Position numbers and translations under genes: made by a program
Assembly (NCBI RefSeq): GCF_024919295.1
Contig: NZ_JANWTC010000001.1
Coordinates: 248,001-312,000 of the forward strand
Direction: 5' to 3'
Origin: Corynebacterium lemuris
GTDB taxonomy: Bacteria; Actinomycetota; Actinomycetes; Mycobacteriales; Mycobacteriaceae
Length of the DNA stretch: 64,000 nt
Shown: piece by piece, positions 1 through 12,508 of the stretch
Position numbering within the stretch: position 1 is the first letter of the stretch
How the letters are laid out: each line of letters opens with the position of its first letter
The notes under the pieces: model-generated
Databases searched by the model: none
What the model saw: the letters and a program-made list of their open reading frames with translations, nothing else
What the model was told of the DNA's origin: nothing

Positions 1-3000
1 GTCGTCGGCAAGCTGACGCAGATCTGGAATAAGGCCCAGTTCAGCAAGGGTGGCCGCATTCAGGTCGGCACCGCCGCCGAGATGGAGGACCGCCTCGCCA
101 GGATCACCTGGACCGTCGTCGTCCCGGGCAGCAAGCTCCAGCGAGACACCAACTTCTTCGGTGATTCCCTCACCGACCACCCCGCCGGCACGGCAGGGCA
201 CAACTACTGCGCTGACTTCAGACTGGACGTCTCCGAGATGGTCCACCGTGATACCGAGGGGGGCTCCACCAGCTGGAGCGCGCCCCTGTCCGGTGTGTTC
301 AACTCGGGCCCGAGCATTTCCGGGGACCGCAAGTCCTTCACCGCGACCTCCGACTACGAGTTCAAGGAGGACGCCCAGTACCGCTTCGTCTACACCTCCT
401 GCGCCGACACCCCCGGTATTCCGGAGCACGAGTCCTGGTTCCGCAACGTCTTCACCATCAACGACGAGGACGTCCTGGGTGCAGTCCAGTACAGGGGCGG
501 CAACAGCTCCAAGACCGGTGGCCTCATCACCGAAGAGCGTGAGATCAACGGCCAGACCCTGGAGCCCTACACCGCTCTGACCTGGAACATCAACATTCCG
601 GGTCGCCACATCGAGAACAACGATGAGCCCCTGGTTCTGCGGGATCTCCTCAGCGCGGGCCACAAGGTCTGTGAGGGCTCCGGCAGCGTCAAGGACCGCC
701 TGGGCCTGAAGGTCATCGCCAGGGACCAGGTCGGTGGGCAGCTGCCGCAGCTGGATCTCACCGCGGACACCACGGCCACCAGCAACGACGGCCTCCAGAT
801 CACCCTTCCCCGCCCGGAAGGTGGTTACAACCGTGAGTACCAGTACGTGATCACCTACGTCACCTGCACCGCCAGCGGTGGCGACGACACCAACGCCGGA
901 GTCGAGTACACCAACTCCGTGCAGTACGAGGGCGGCAGCGCCAAGGGCACCGTCAGGTCCCGTGAGACCGCCAGCGGTACCGGCGGCATCGCCAACCGCG
1001 GTTCCTTCACCCTGCTCAAGGAGCGCTCCTCCGAGTCCGAGAAGTTCCCCGAGGACACCGTCTTCACCGTCCGTGTCGAGGAGTTCGGCCCGAACGGCCA
1101 GGTCATGGCGCCCTACAACCTCCAGGTGAAGGCCAACGGCGAGCCCGTCAAGGGCAGGTTCGTCCGCGGCGAGGGTTGGACCATCAAACTCTCGGAGATC
1201 AACCTTCCGCAGGTTGACGGTATCGAGTTCGGTGATCCCCGCTTCGCGGAGAGTGACGGCGTCGAGCCCATGAACGGTGGCAAGGAAGCACTCGTCACCG
1301 TCAAGCCGCGCACCAACGCCCAGGTGAAGCTGTTCAACACCGCCAGGAAGGACGAGGTCTCGCTCACCAAGGTTGTGGAGGGCGACGCCAAGGACGCGGT
1401 CAACCCCAACCAGTATTTCGATGTCACCGCCCGGGTGAACGGCAAGAAGGAAACCCTGAGCCTGAAGGCCGGGGAGACCATCACCCTGGACGAGCTGCCG
1501 ATCGGCGCCGAGGTCTTCTTCGAGGAGATCCAGCCCGCCGACAACAATGTCATCACCTGGGGCAAGCCGGTCTTCAGCAAAAACCCGATCAAGGTCGGCG
1601 AGGATGCCTCCGTCATCCTCACCAACACGGCCAGCGCCTCCGAGGGCACCTTCAGCCTGAAGAAGGTCCTCAACGGTGCTGAGGCCAGCAACGCAGAGCT
1701 GCCGACCTCCTACACGGTCAAGGCTGCCTGGGGCGACAACGAGACCGCAGAGATCGACGTCCCCGCCAACGGCGACGTCAAGGCCTCCGGCCTCGATCTG
1801 CCCACGGGCACCGAGGTCACCCTGACCGAGGTCCTGCCGCAGGTCAACAACATCGACTGGGGCACCCCGGTATTCTCCGGCGAGGGCGTCACCGTCAATC
1901 CTGACGGCTCCGCCGTCGTGACCATCGGGCGTGGCAACGTCGACCTGACCGTCACCAACACGGCCGTGCGCACCGGCACCTTCCAGCTGAGCAAGGGCCT
2001 GACCGGTGAAGCCGCGGGTGATGTCCCGGCGGACGCCGTGTTCACCGTGAAGGCTCAGTGGCAGAAGACCGGCGACACGCAGTTCACCACCAGGGAACTG
2101 CAGGTCGGCCTCAACGGCACGGTCGAGCTCGGCGAGGACCTGCCGGCCGAGACCCGCGTCCGTTTCTCCGAGATCAAGTTCCCGGAGATCGACGGCGTCG
2201 TCTGGGGCACCCCGGTCTGGGGCACCAACCCGACCGGCGAGCAGTGGCTCACCGTCAACAACGGGGTCGCTGAGGGCATCATCTCCGATGACCCGGCCGA
2301 AGGCCGCCTGATCTCCGTCACCAATGAGGCCAGGTACGCCGATCGTCCGGTGTACATCACCAAGCAGGTCGAGGGCCCCGCCGCCGCCAAGGTGGCTGCG
2401 GACCTGGTCTACAAGATCCAGGCGATCTTCCCCGACAACGAGGTCCGGACCTACGGCATCACGGCCGGCGAGCCGGAGCTGATCGGAAACTTCCCGGTGG
2501 GCACCGAGATCACCTTCAGCGAGATCCAGCCGACCGACACCAACGAGATCACCTGGGGTGAGCCGACCTTCTCCCCGAAGACGCTCACCGTCGGAACCGA
2601 TCTCCGCGCTGATGTCACGGTGACCAACGTCGCCGATCAGACTGTCGGCACCTTCTCGGTGACCAAGAAGCTGGATGGCCCCGAGCAGTTCAACGACGCA
2701 GTTCCGGAGTCCTTCGACGTCATCGCGACGTGGACCGAAGGTACCGAGGAGAAGTCCCACACCATGACCGTCCCGGTCGGTGGCGCGGTTGACTTCGCCA
2801 CGGATTACGGACAGCCGCTCCCGTCGGGCACCACGGTCACCCTGACCGAGGTTCTGCCGCCGAACGGCGAGGGACTGGCCTGGAGTTCCGCCACCTTCGT
2901 GGAGGGCAACGAGGTCACCATCGGCCTGGATCCGATCAAGGTGAAACTGAAGAACTGGGTGGACAAGAACGACGGCACGCTCCAGGTTCTCAAGGCCGTG

Positions 3001-4500
3001 ACCGGTGACGCCGCCGAGGGCATTGAGTCCGACGTGGAGTTCACCGTCAAGGCCGAGTGGAAGAAGCCGGGCAGCACCGCCACCAACTTCGACTCCACCA
3101 GGCTGACGCTCAAGAACGACGGCGTCGCGGTCCCGCTGGGCCTCGACCTTCCGGTCGGCACTGAGGTCCGTTTCACGGAGATCGACCTGCCGGAGATCGA
3201 GGGCATCGAGTGGGACACCCCGCAGTGGGATGTCCACCAGCCTGAGGGATCCTGGCTGCGTCAGGATGCTGAGGGTGTCGCCACCGGCATCGTCTCCGAT
3301 GATCCGGCCGAGGGACGCATCATCAAGCTGACCAACGAAGCCACCTGGAAGACCGGCGAGCTCGAGATCACCAAGAAGATCGTCGACGGCGACAAGATCT
3401 ACGACGTGAAGGACTCCTCCATCGATGAGGACTCCGAGTTCGAGGTCCGTATCACCGGCATCGACCCGGCGCTGCCGGACGACGTCAACTTCCCGAAGGT
3501 CGGCCAGAGCTTCAGGCTCAACAAGGCCAACGACTGGACCTGGTCCTCGGGCAAGGTCCTGCTGAAGGGCACGAAGGTGACTTTCGAGGAGGTCAACCTG
3601 CGCAACACCGCCGGCTACGACTGGGCCAAGCCCTACTACGTCACCGGCACCGAGGGTGAGTTCGTCTACGGTAGCGAGATCGTCATTACCGGTGGGGACA
3701 AGACCGACACGGTTGAGATCCACAACCGCCTGATCCCGACCACCGAGGTGGACATCGACAAGATCGTCACCGGTCCGAAGGGCAACGAGGTCGAGAACGA
3801 CGCCTCCTCCACCTTCCAGGTGACCGCCAGGTGGCAGGACGCCGACGGCCAGGACCGCACCTGTGTCCTGAACGTCACCCCGCGCGGCGGCGCTGTCCCG
3901 ACCTCGAAGTGCGACGCCACCGTCATCGACGGCAAGGTCCACTTCCCGACCAACACCGAGATCACCTTCACGGAGACCGGTGCCTACACGGACGTCCCGA
4001 ACGTCAAGTGGGGTGAGGTCATCTGGAGCGCCGACCGTGGCGCCGAGGTGAGCAAGGTCAAGGGCGACAAGAAGAACAAGAAGCACCAGGCCGCCGCCAC
4101 CGTCGTCTTCACCGGCGGCAAGAAGAACAAGAAGGTCACCCTGGGTCTGGAGAACAAGACCAGCTCCGACGGTCTGATCCTCCTCCCGCTGCCCATCCCG
4201 CTCCTGCCCTTCGGTGGTGGCTCCTCCGTGGTGCCGGTCCCGACGAACCCGACCGCCCCGGCGGCACCGGGTGAGCCGGGCAAGCCGACGGAGCCCGCGC
4301 AGCCGGCCCAGCCGAGCGCACCGGGTGAGCCCGGCAAGCCGGTGAGCCAGGAGAAGCAGGACCAGCACGCCCAGGTCACCCCGGGCAAGCGCGGTCTGGC
4401 CAGCACCGGAGCCAATGTGCTCTGGCTCACCGGCGGCGCAGCTGCCCTGATTCTCGGTGGTGCGTGGCTCGCGCTGCGTGGCCGCCGGAACGAATCCTAG
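1..4500 (+). CDS. LAxTG-anchored surface adhesin with nine Ig-like repeats (5' end outside window)
   Basis: Partial gene: the frame is open through base 1, so the N-terminus lies before the window; 1499 residues are visible. The first third (to about base 990) holds two related segments, each with a pair of cysteines. From about base 1000 to 4160 there are nine repeats of about 97-130 residues that look like DUF5979-type domains. Their first strands begin near bases 1000, 1354, 1645, 1975, 2347, 2648, 2974, 3355 and 3745. Each repeat has a Lys in its first strand (for example FSLKK, VYITK), a Glu in a central strand (VTLTE, VRFSE) and an Asn in the last strand (LTNTA, VTNEA). This is the arrangement that forms intramolecular isopeptide bonds in Gram-positive pilins and adhesins. 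A Pro/Gly-rich wall spanner (about 4230-4370) leads to LASTG, a hydrophobic segment and an RRNES tail, a sortase signal of the LAxTG type. It is a stalk-like adhesin by architecture; the ligand is unknown. No sortase gene is in the window. Confidence 0.9.
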   Translation, partial: VVGKLTQIWNKAQFSKGGRIQVGTAAEMEDRLARITWTVVVPGSKLQRDTNFFGDSLTDHPAGTAGHNYCADFRLDVSEMVHRDTEGGSTSWSAPLSGVFNSGPSISGDRKSFTATSDYEFKEDAQYRFVYTSCADTPGIPEHESWFRNVFTINDEDVLGAVQYRGGNSSKTGGLITEEREINGQTLEPYTALTWNINIPGRHIENNDEPLVLRDLLSAGHKVCEGSGSVKDRLGLKVIARDQVGGQLPQLDLTADTTATSNDGLQITLPRPEGGYNREYQYVITYVTCTASGGDDTNAGVEYTNSVQYEGGSAKGTVRSRETASGTGGIANRGSFTLLKERSSESEKFPEDTVFTVRVEEFGPNGQVMAPYNLQVKANGEPVKGRFVRGEGWTIKLSEINLPQVDGIEFGDPRFAESDGVEPMNGGKEALVTVKPRTNAQVKLFNTARKDEVSLTKVVEGDAKDAVNPNQYFDVTARVNGKKETLSLKAGETITLDELPIGAEVFFEEIQPADNNVITWGKPVFSKNPIKVGEDASVILTNTASASEGTFSLKKVLNGAEASNAELPTSYTVKAAWGDNETAEIDVPANGDVKASGLDLPTGTEVTLTEVLPQVNNIDWGTPVFSGEGVTVNPDGSAVVTIGRGNVDLTVTNTAVRTGTFQLSKGLTGEAAGDVPADAVFTVKAQWQKTGDTQFTTRELQVGLNGTVELGEDLPAETRVRFSEIKFPEIDGVVWGTPVWGTNPTGEQWLTVNNGVAEGIISDDPAEGRLISVTNEARYADRPVYITKQVEGPAAAKVAADLVYKIQAIFPDNEVRTYGITAGEPELIGNFPVGTEITFSEIQPTDTNEITWGEPTFSPKTLTVGTDLRADVTVTNVADQTVGTFSVTKKLDGPEQFNDAVPESFDVIATWTEGTEEKSHTMTVPVGGAVDFATDYGQPLPSGTTVTLTEVLPPNGEGLAWSSATFVEGNEVTIGLDPIKVKLKNWVDKNDGTLQVLKAVTGDAAEGIESDVEFTVKAEWKKPGSTATNFDSTRLTLKNDGVAVPLGLDLPVGTEVRFTEIDLPEIEGIEWDTPQWDVHQPEGSWLRQDAEGVATGIVSDDPAEGRIIKLTNEATWKTGELEITKKIVDGDKIYDVKDSSIDEDSEFEVRITGIDPALPDDVNFPKVGQSFRLNKANDWTWSSGKVLLKGTKVTFEEVNLRNTAGYDWAKPYYVTGTEGEFVYGSEIVITGGDKTDTVEIHNRLIPTTEVDIDKIVTGPKGNEVENDASSTFQVTARWQDADGQDRTCVLNVTPRGGAVPTSKCDATVIDGKVHFPTNTEITFTETGAYTDVPNVKWGEVIWSADRGAEVSKVKGDKKNKKHQAAATVVFTGGKKNKKVTLGLENKTSSDGLILLPLPIPLLPFGGGSSVVPVPTNPTAPAAPGEPGKPTEPAQPAQPSAPGEPGKPVSQEKQDQHAQVTPGKRGLASTGANVLWLTGGAAALILGGAWLALRGRRNES

Positions 4501-4520
4501 AACGGTAGTCTGACCGCCGT

Positions 4521-4564
4521 GACAGGGTGGGTGAGGTTCATCCCTGAGCCTCACCCACCCTGTC
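4521..4564 (+). terminator. Hairpin terminator after the surface adhesin
   Basis: A perfect 16-bp inverted repeat (GACAGGGTGGGTGAGG at 4521-4536 and its complement at 4549-4564) with a 12-nt loop begins 21 nt after the adhesin stop codon. There is no clear T-run, so intrinsic termination may be partial. Confidence 0.7.
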
Positions 4565-4612
4565 GTCCCCGCCCCCATACATTCATTCCGAATCTTCTGC
4601 AGGAGTCTCCAT

Positions 4613-4768
4613 ATGCTTTCCGTCATCCCGATCCCGCTCGTCATCGAAGACGTCAACGCCACCGGCTCCGCCGTGGTTGATCTGCTGGGCACCCTCTCCA
4701 TCGCCCTCTACGACCTCTTCTCCGGGGCAGGCCTCGACCTCGGCGCACTGTCCTCCGTTCAGCTGTAG
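4613..4768 (+). CDS. 51-residue hydrophobic small protein, unknown function
   Basis: A short ORF begins at ATG 4613, preceded by AGGAG at 4601-4605 (7-nt spacing), and is followed by a strong hairpin at 4787-4824. A ribosome site, an ORF and a terminator between two hairpins argue that it is a real gene. The 51-residue product starts MLSVIPIPLVIEDVNATG and continues with a mostly hydrophobic, Leu/Gly/Ser-rich stretch containing only a few acidic residues and no Lys, Arg or Cys. I do not recognise a family. Its size and composition recall the tiny channel-forming peptides of the corynebacterial mycomembrane (PorA/PorH type), but there is no sequence match I can state. It follows the adhesin on the same strand, although the hairpin between them suggests separate transcription. 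Confidence 0.55.
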   Translation: MLSVIPIPLVIEDVNATGSAVVDLLGTLSIALYDLFSGAGLDLGALSSVQL

Positions 4769-4786
4769 AACCCACTGACTGACAGG

Positions 4787-4824
4787 CTGTGGCCCTGCAC
4801 CTCCCTCGGGGTGCAGGGCCACAG
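4787..4824 (+). terminator. Hairpin terminator after the 51-residue gene
   Basis: A perfect 15-bp stem (CTGTGGCCCTGCACC at 4787-4801 pairing with 4810-4824) with an 8-nt loop is followed by TGCTTCTC. It lies 18 nt after the stop of the small gene. Confidence 0.7.
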
Positions 4825-4880
4825 TGCTTCTCGACGCCGCGGGGCACCACCCCGCGGTCGGCGGGGGCGCCTATAAGCGA

Positions 4881-4910
4881 ACAGGCCCTCCGGTGCACCG
4901 GAGGGCCTGT
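4881..4910 (-). terminator. Hairpin terminator of leuA
   Basis: A perfect 30-nt palindrome (ACAGGCCCTCCGGTG and its complement) lies 16 nt beyond the leuA stop codon on the minus strand. It could act in both directions between the convergent transcripts. Confidence 0.65.
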
Positions 4911-4926
4911 CAGAGTGCGGGGGTGT

Positions 4927-6864
<1,938 letters not shown>

Positions 6865-6876
6865 TCAGTGGGAGTC

Positions 6877-6917
6877 ACGACCGGCAACACCAAACCCCGC
6901 GACGGGTTGCCGGTCGT
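6877..6917 (-). promoter_or_regulatory. Attenuator-like hairpin in the leuA leader
   Basis: A perfect 12-bp stem (ACGACCGGCAAC on the minus strand pairing with GTTGCCGGTCGT) begins four nt after the stop codon of the leucine leader peptide. Further potential stems lie between it and leuA (GGCTACTA at 6840-6833 with TGGTAGCC at 6809-6802; a CTGAA/TTCAG hairpin at 6854-6868). No T-run follows the first hairpin, so it is more likely a switch element of the actinobacterial leucine leader type than a simple terminator. This is inference from position and pairing. Confidence 0.6.
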
Positions 6918-6920
6918 TTC

Positions 6921-6977
6921 TTATCGGACCTGGGACCCGCCGCGGCGAAGAAGGAGAAGGTTCGCGCGGAAGTACAT
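6921..6977 (-). CDS. leuA leader peptide with four consecutive leucines
   Basis: An 18-codon ORF reads MYFRANLLLLRRGGSQVR and stops 146 nt before the leuA start. Four successive leucine codons (CTT CTC CTT CTT) are the hallmark of an amino-acid attenuation leader: stalling of the ribosome when charged Leu-tRNA is scarce would change folding of the RNA downstream. The ATG lies only 7 nt after a -10 element, so the leader is probably translated from a leaderless transcript. Leucine leaders before leuA are known in actinobacteria; the exact mechanism here is not shown by the sequence. Confidence 0.8.
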   Translation of the reverse strand: MYFRANLLLLRRGGSQVR

Positions 6978-6984
6978 GTTGTGA

Positions 6985-7012
6985 AGTTTACACCGGAAAG
7001 CTTCCGGGGCAA
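6985..7012 (-). promoter_or_regulatory. leuA leader promoter
   Basis: On the minus strand TTGCCC (7012-7007) and TAAACT (6990-6985) are separated by 16 nt. The predicted start falls at or one base before the leader-peptide ATG at 6977. Confidence 0.6.
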
Positions 7013-7068
7013 CACAACTTTGTGAAAATCAGTGGGAACCCACCGCAGCGCCTGCCGGGGAGGGGCAG

Positions 7069-7111
7069 GAAAACCCCCGGGCACCGCCGGTGAAAGGCGG
7101 ATGCCCAGGGG
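7069..7111 (-). terminator. Terminator of the His-rich small gene
   Basis: On the minus strand CCCCTGGGCATCCGCC pairs with GGCGGTGCCCGGGGG (two mismatches) around a 7-nt loop, followed by TTTT. It begins 27 nt after the stop of the 38-residue gene. Confidence 0.65.
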
Positions 7112-7137
7112 AAGGGCGGGCAGGGGCGGGAAGTGCT

Positions 7138-7254
7138 CTACCAGTGGGAGCTGAGTGCCCGGAGTGGCCAGGTGAGCCAGCTGAACGCGAACACGAAGGG
7201 GCTCGCCAGCCAGGAGCTGACCCCATGGTGGTGGTGGCGGTGGTAGTTCGACAT
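7138..7254 (-). CDS. 38-residue His-rich hydrophobic small protein
   Basis: A short ORF starts at ATG 7254 with two Shine-Dalgarno-like stretches upstream (AAAGGG next to the start and AAAGGA about 11 nt before it). A promoter with 17-nt spacing lies farther upstream and a hairpin terminator lies downstream. The product begins MSNYHRHHHHGVSSWLASP and continues with an aromatic hydrophobic segment (FVFAFSWLTWPL) long enough for one short membrane helix, ending SSHW. The histidine cluster (five His in positions 5-10) in front of a hydrophobic helix could bind a metal, but no family is recognised. The complete transcription unit (promoter, ribosome site, ORF, terminator) supports a real gene despite its size. 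Confidence 0.6.
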   Translation of the reverse strand: MSNYHRHHHHGVSSWLASPFVFAFSWLTWPLRALSSHW

Positions 7255-7302
7255 GATCCCTTTGTCCTTTCTGACTTTCCGATGTGAGATGTACCACTTA
7301 CC

Positions 7303-7331
7303 ACGGTAGGGGTCTGATCGCAGCCTGTCCA
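7303..7331 (-). promoter_or_regulatory. Promoter of the His-rich small gene
   Basis: On the minus strand TGGACA (7331-7326) and TACCGT (7308-7303) are separated by 17 nt, 48 nt before the ATG at 7254. Confidence 0.45.
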
Positions 7332-7533
7332 CGGTTCAGCGGGGGTGAATCGTTTACATACCCGATTGTTATCTCTGTTATCTGGGGTGGCCGGAATTCT
7401 CTGCGGGAGCCCTGGGGTGCGGCTGGGTATACACGGTCCGGATGCTGGGTGGACAGTCCGGAATGGTGGCTCGAATCCGGGGTTTTCCCGTGGGAGAGTG
7501 CTGCGGTGCCCCTTTGAACTCGAGGGTGGAAAG

Positions 7534-7585
7534 CAAAAAAATAAGCCCCCGTGCAGGCCGGCAAAACCGGCCCGTACGGGGGCTT
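7534..7585 (-). terminator. Strong intrinsic terminator of the porin-like gene
   Basis: AAGCCCCCGT (7543-7552) pairs with ACGGGGGCTT (7576-7585), with an inner GGCCGG/CCGGCC stem. On the minus strand it is followed by ATTTTTTTG, a classic T-tract. It begins 34 nt after the stop of the small gene at 7620-7766. Confidence 0.85.
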
Positions 7586-7619
7586 GAAAACTCCGGGGAG
7601 TTTAGCTGAGGCCTAAGCC

Positions 7620-7766
7620 TTACTGGTCAGCATCCTCGAGGGAGGAGCCCAGGAAGCCGTCGAAGAGGCCGCCGAAGGCGTTCCAGAGGCCGCCGATGAA
7701 ATCGACGAGGCCGCCGAAGAGGTTCTCGGTGTTGGAGGAAAGGGCGTCTGCGAATTCAACGAACAT
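7620..7766 (-). CDS. 48-residue amphipathic peptide, probable mycomembrane channel-forming small protein
   Basis: The product begins MFVEFADALSSNTENLFGG and continues with repeated GGL-x-DF/AF units (GGLVDFIGGLWNAFGGLFDG), ending in an acidic tail, EDADQ. There is no signal peptide and no Cys, Lys or Arg; the net charge is negative. The size, the lack of a signal peptide and the amphipathic helical periodicity are typical of corynebacterial PorA/PorH/PorACj-type peptides that oligomerise into cell-wall channels. ATG 7766 has AAAGGA 6 nt upstream, a candidate -10 (TAAAGT, 7809-7804) gives a short leader, and a strong terminator follows, consistent with a highly expressed monocistronic gene. 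Assignment to this group is inference from physical pattern and size. Confidence 0.7.
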   Translation of the reverse strand: MFVEFADALSSNTENLFGGLVDFIGGLWNAFGGLFDGFLGSSLEDADQ

Positions 7767-7934
7767 GTTGATTCCTTTCAGATAGAGAATTGAACTGCTG
7801 AACACTTTAACCACACTGACCTTCGAAAACGAAAATCCGCCGGTCAAAGCGTCCAGTCTGACTGTACTGACAGGAACCTGAGAAAGAGGCTTTTCCGGTA
7901 CCCGGTCGCCCACCGTACACCCGGTTAGGATGAC

Positions 7935-9050
7935 GTGGTGCGTAACCGTGATGCCCGGCTCCGACTGCTTGCTCAGGCCCTCATCATCTACAACATCGGC
8001 ACCCTTTTCCGGATCGTTACACTCGCTTTTTTCGCGATGCTGAATAGCGCTTCCCTGGCGGAGCTTCTGGGAAAGTGGGACGCAGGGTATTACCTGGCCA
8101 TCGCGGAAAACGGCTATTTTTCGGCTGATCTGAAAACTGATGGACCGGTCCACCATCGGACGCTGGCTTTCTTCCCCGGGTTCCCCGCCCTGACCCGTCT
8201 GGTGCACGAGCTGACCGGGCTGGAAATGGCCGCAGCCGCGACGGCCGTCAACCTCGTGGCGGGGGTGGCGTTGACCGCCGGAGCGATGGCTATCGCGGAG
8301 CGGATGGGGGCTGGACGGGCGGGAATGCTCGGCGCAGGCATCCTCGCCTCCTCCGCTCCGATGTCCATCACCTTCGCCATGCCCTACACGGAGGCGGTCT
8401 TCGGGGCCCTGGCCTTCTGGGCGATCGTGGCACTGATGGACCGTCGCTGGGGTATCGCCGCCGGCCTGATATTCCTGCTCGGTTTCGTCCGGCTGACAGC
8501 CGTGGCGCTGATCCTGGTCTTCGGTCTGGTGGTGCTGGTCCATGCCCGTCGGGACTGGCGGGCCTGGGCCTGTCTGGCGCTGACCCCCTGGTCGTTGCTC
8601 GGTTATGTCGCCTGGGCAAGCTGGCACAGCCGGGAGGTGGGCGGTTATTTCGGCGTCCAGGAGGCCGGTTGGCATTCCGGCTTCGACTTCGGTGGGGCCA
8701 CGCTGCGTTGGGTGTGGAAGGTGCTCACCACCAGCGGGGAGGCCGGCTACCTGCTCAGTGTCGCAGTGATGGCGGCGGCGGTGGTCGCGCTCGTGGCCGC
8801 CCGCGGCCGCGTGCCCTGGGAGGTGTGGTGGTTTTCCGCCGTGCTCTCGGCCACTGTCCTGCTCTCGGACGGGATCATGCACTCACGCCCGCGGCTCCTC
8901 CTGCCGGCGGTGATCCTGCTGCTGCCGTGGGTGCTGTGGGCCGCGGAGAATCTTCCCCGGCGCTGGCAGCTCGGCCTGGCTGCCGGTTGGGTGGGATTCG
9001 GTGCCTGGTTCTCCGCCTACATGCTGGGGGTTTTTCCGTGGGCCATCTGA
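7935..9050 (+). CDS. PIG-V-like GT-C mannosyltransferase
   Basis: A 371-residue polytopic membrane protein. The N-terminal motif KWDAGYYLAIAENGYF followed by AFFPGFPALTRLVHEL, and the later MPYTEAVFGALAFW, match the PIG-V-type mannosyltransferases, GT-C enzymes that use polyprenyl-phosphate-mannose on the outer side of the membrane. About eight to ten hydrophobic segments are visible. In corynebacteria such enzymes act on lipoglycans or on secreted proteins; the acceptor here is not known. The gene diverges from the porin-like peptide. Two GTG codons (7935 and 7938) can start it; TAGGAT at 7926-7931 would put the transcript start at about 7938, a leaderless arrangement. Confidence 0.75.
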   Translation: MVRNRDARLRLLAQALIIYNIGTLFRIVTLAFFAMLNSASLAELLGKWDAGYYLAIAENGYFSADLKTDGPVHHRTLAFFPGFPALTRLVHELTGLEMAAAATAVNLVAGVALTAGAMAIAERMGAGRAGMLGAGILASSAPMSITFAMPYTEAVFGALAFWAIVALMDRRWGIAAGLIFLLGFVRLTAVALILVFGLVVLVHARRDWRAWACLALTPWSLLGYVAWASWHSREVGGYFGVQEAGWHSGFDFGGATLRWVWKVLTTSGEAGYLLSVAVMAAAVVALVAARGRVPWEVWWFSAVLSATVLLSDGIMHSRPRLLLPAVILLLPWVLWAAENLPRRWQLGLAAGWVGFGAWFSAYMLGVFPWAI

Positions 9051-9166
9051 GTGTCGGGAAAATTCCCATACGTATATATACAGTGCTGTGATTCCGGCCA
9101 TCAGGCGGCGTTTGAGATGATTTTTATCACAATATTGGCGGCGTGCTCCGTGGCGGTCCTGCAGTC

Positions 9167-10021
9167 TCAGCCCACGCCCTTGCGGGAGAGCACCACCGTG
9201 GAGATGATCATCGCCAGCAGCGCCAACCCCATGAACGACCACCCGGTGAAACTGTCCACCTGGAACTTCTCACCCAGAACGAGGTAACCCAGGCTGAAGG
9301 CGACGATGGGCTCGGTGATGGTCATGGCGGGGAGGGAGTTCTTCAGCGCGCCGGCGTTGAAGGAGTACTGCTGGACGATGGTGCCCAACGTGGCACCGAG
9401 GATCAGCCCGTAGGTCTCCCAGTTGGTCAGGACCGCCGACACCCCGCCGTGGATGAAGATGTCCACGAAGGCCTTGCTCAGCACAGCGACGTAACCGAAG
9501 AGCGCGCCGGTGACCACGCCCAGGAGTAGGGCCTTCTCCCGGCGGATCTGGCGTTGGGCAAATCTCTCCAGCGCCAGGAGGGTGATCAGGCCGACAGCCA
9601 GGGCGGGGACCCACCTCTCCAGGGGCGGCTGCGGATCGCCCGGCAGGGGGCGGCCGAGGAGCACGAGCACGGCGACGGCGACGGTGAGCAGGCCCGCCCA
9701 GAACATCTCTGCGGGGGAGATGCGGCGGCCGTCGTAACGCGCGGACAACGGCAGCGTGAACATGAGGGAGAGCACCAGGATGGGTTGGACAACCAGCAGG
9801 GTGCCGAAACCCAGGGCGACCACCTGCAGTCCGTAGCCCAGCAGGGCGGTGCCGGTGCCGGCCCACCACAGGGGCCGGGTCACGGCGTTCCAGAACGGGG
9901 AACCCTTGAGGGAACCGTCGGCGGGGGCCTCCTCCGCGATGCGGTGGCGCACCACGGTTCCCCACGCGATGGTGAGGGCGGAGGCCAGTGCGAAAAGCAC
10001 GGCCAGCAGGTTGCTGTGCAC
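9167..10021 (-). CDS. DMT-superfamily (EamA-like) membrane transporter
   Basis: A 284-residue integral membrane protein with about ten hydrophobic segments in two halves, as in drug/metabolite transporters. The second half shows the usual pattern of a Gly/Ala-rich helix followed by [19 protein letters not shown]. Substrate unknown; neighbours (lysC-asd, leuA) make amino-acid export conceivable but this is only context. GTG 10021 was chosen as start because it opens the first helix ([20 protein letters not shown]) with AAGG upstream. The frame extends to 10099, but that stretch is basic and polar and overlaps the lysC promoter region. It is transcribed divergently from lysC. Confidence 0.75.
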   Translation of the reverse strand: MHSNLLAVLFALASALTIAWGTVVRHRIAEEAPADGSLKGSPFWNAVTRPLWWAGTGTALLGYGLQVVALGFGTLLVVQPILVLSLMFTLPLSARYDGRRISPAEMFWAGLLTVAVAVLVLLGRPLPGDPQPPLERWVPALAVGLITLLALERFAQRQIRREKALLLGVVTGALFGYVAVLSKAFVDIFIHGGVSAVLTNWETYGLILGATLGTIVQQYSFNAGALKNSLPAMTITEPIVAFSLGYLVLGEKFQVDSFTGWSFMGLALLAMIISTVVLSRKGVG

Positions 10022-10172
10022 GAGAGACAACCTTAGTGAACCTGGGCCTTTCCGCAGGGTCGGGCACCCGCGTGTGGCCCGCGAACATCGGCGGTTCAAC
10101 TACTGCAGGACAGGGGTGAACAGGTACGATGGGGCAGAACTTTGTGCACCCGAGACGAAAGGCAACCTGCCG

Positions 10173-12504
<2,332 letters not shown>

Positions 12505-12508
12505 CTTC

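Noticed and set aside
9112..9135. GlxR-like sequence ending TTTTTATCACA
   Set aside because: Only the right half fits and it lies between two convergent genes, not at a promoter.
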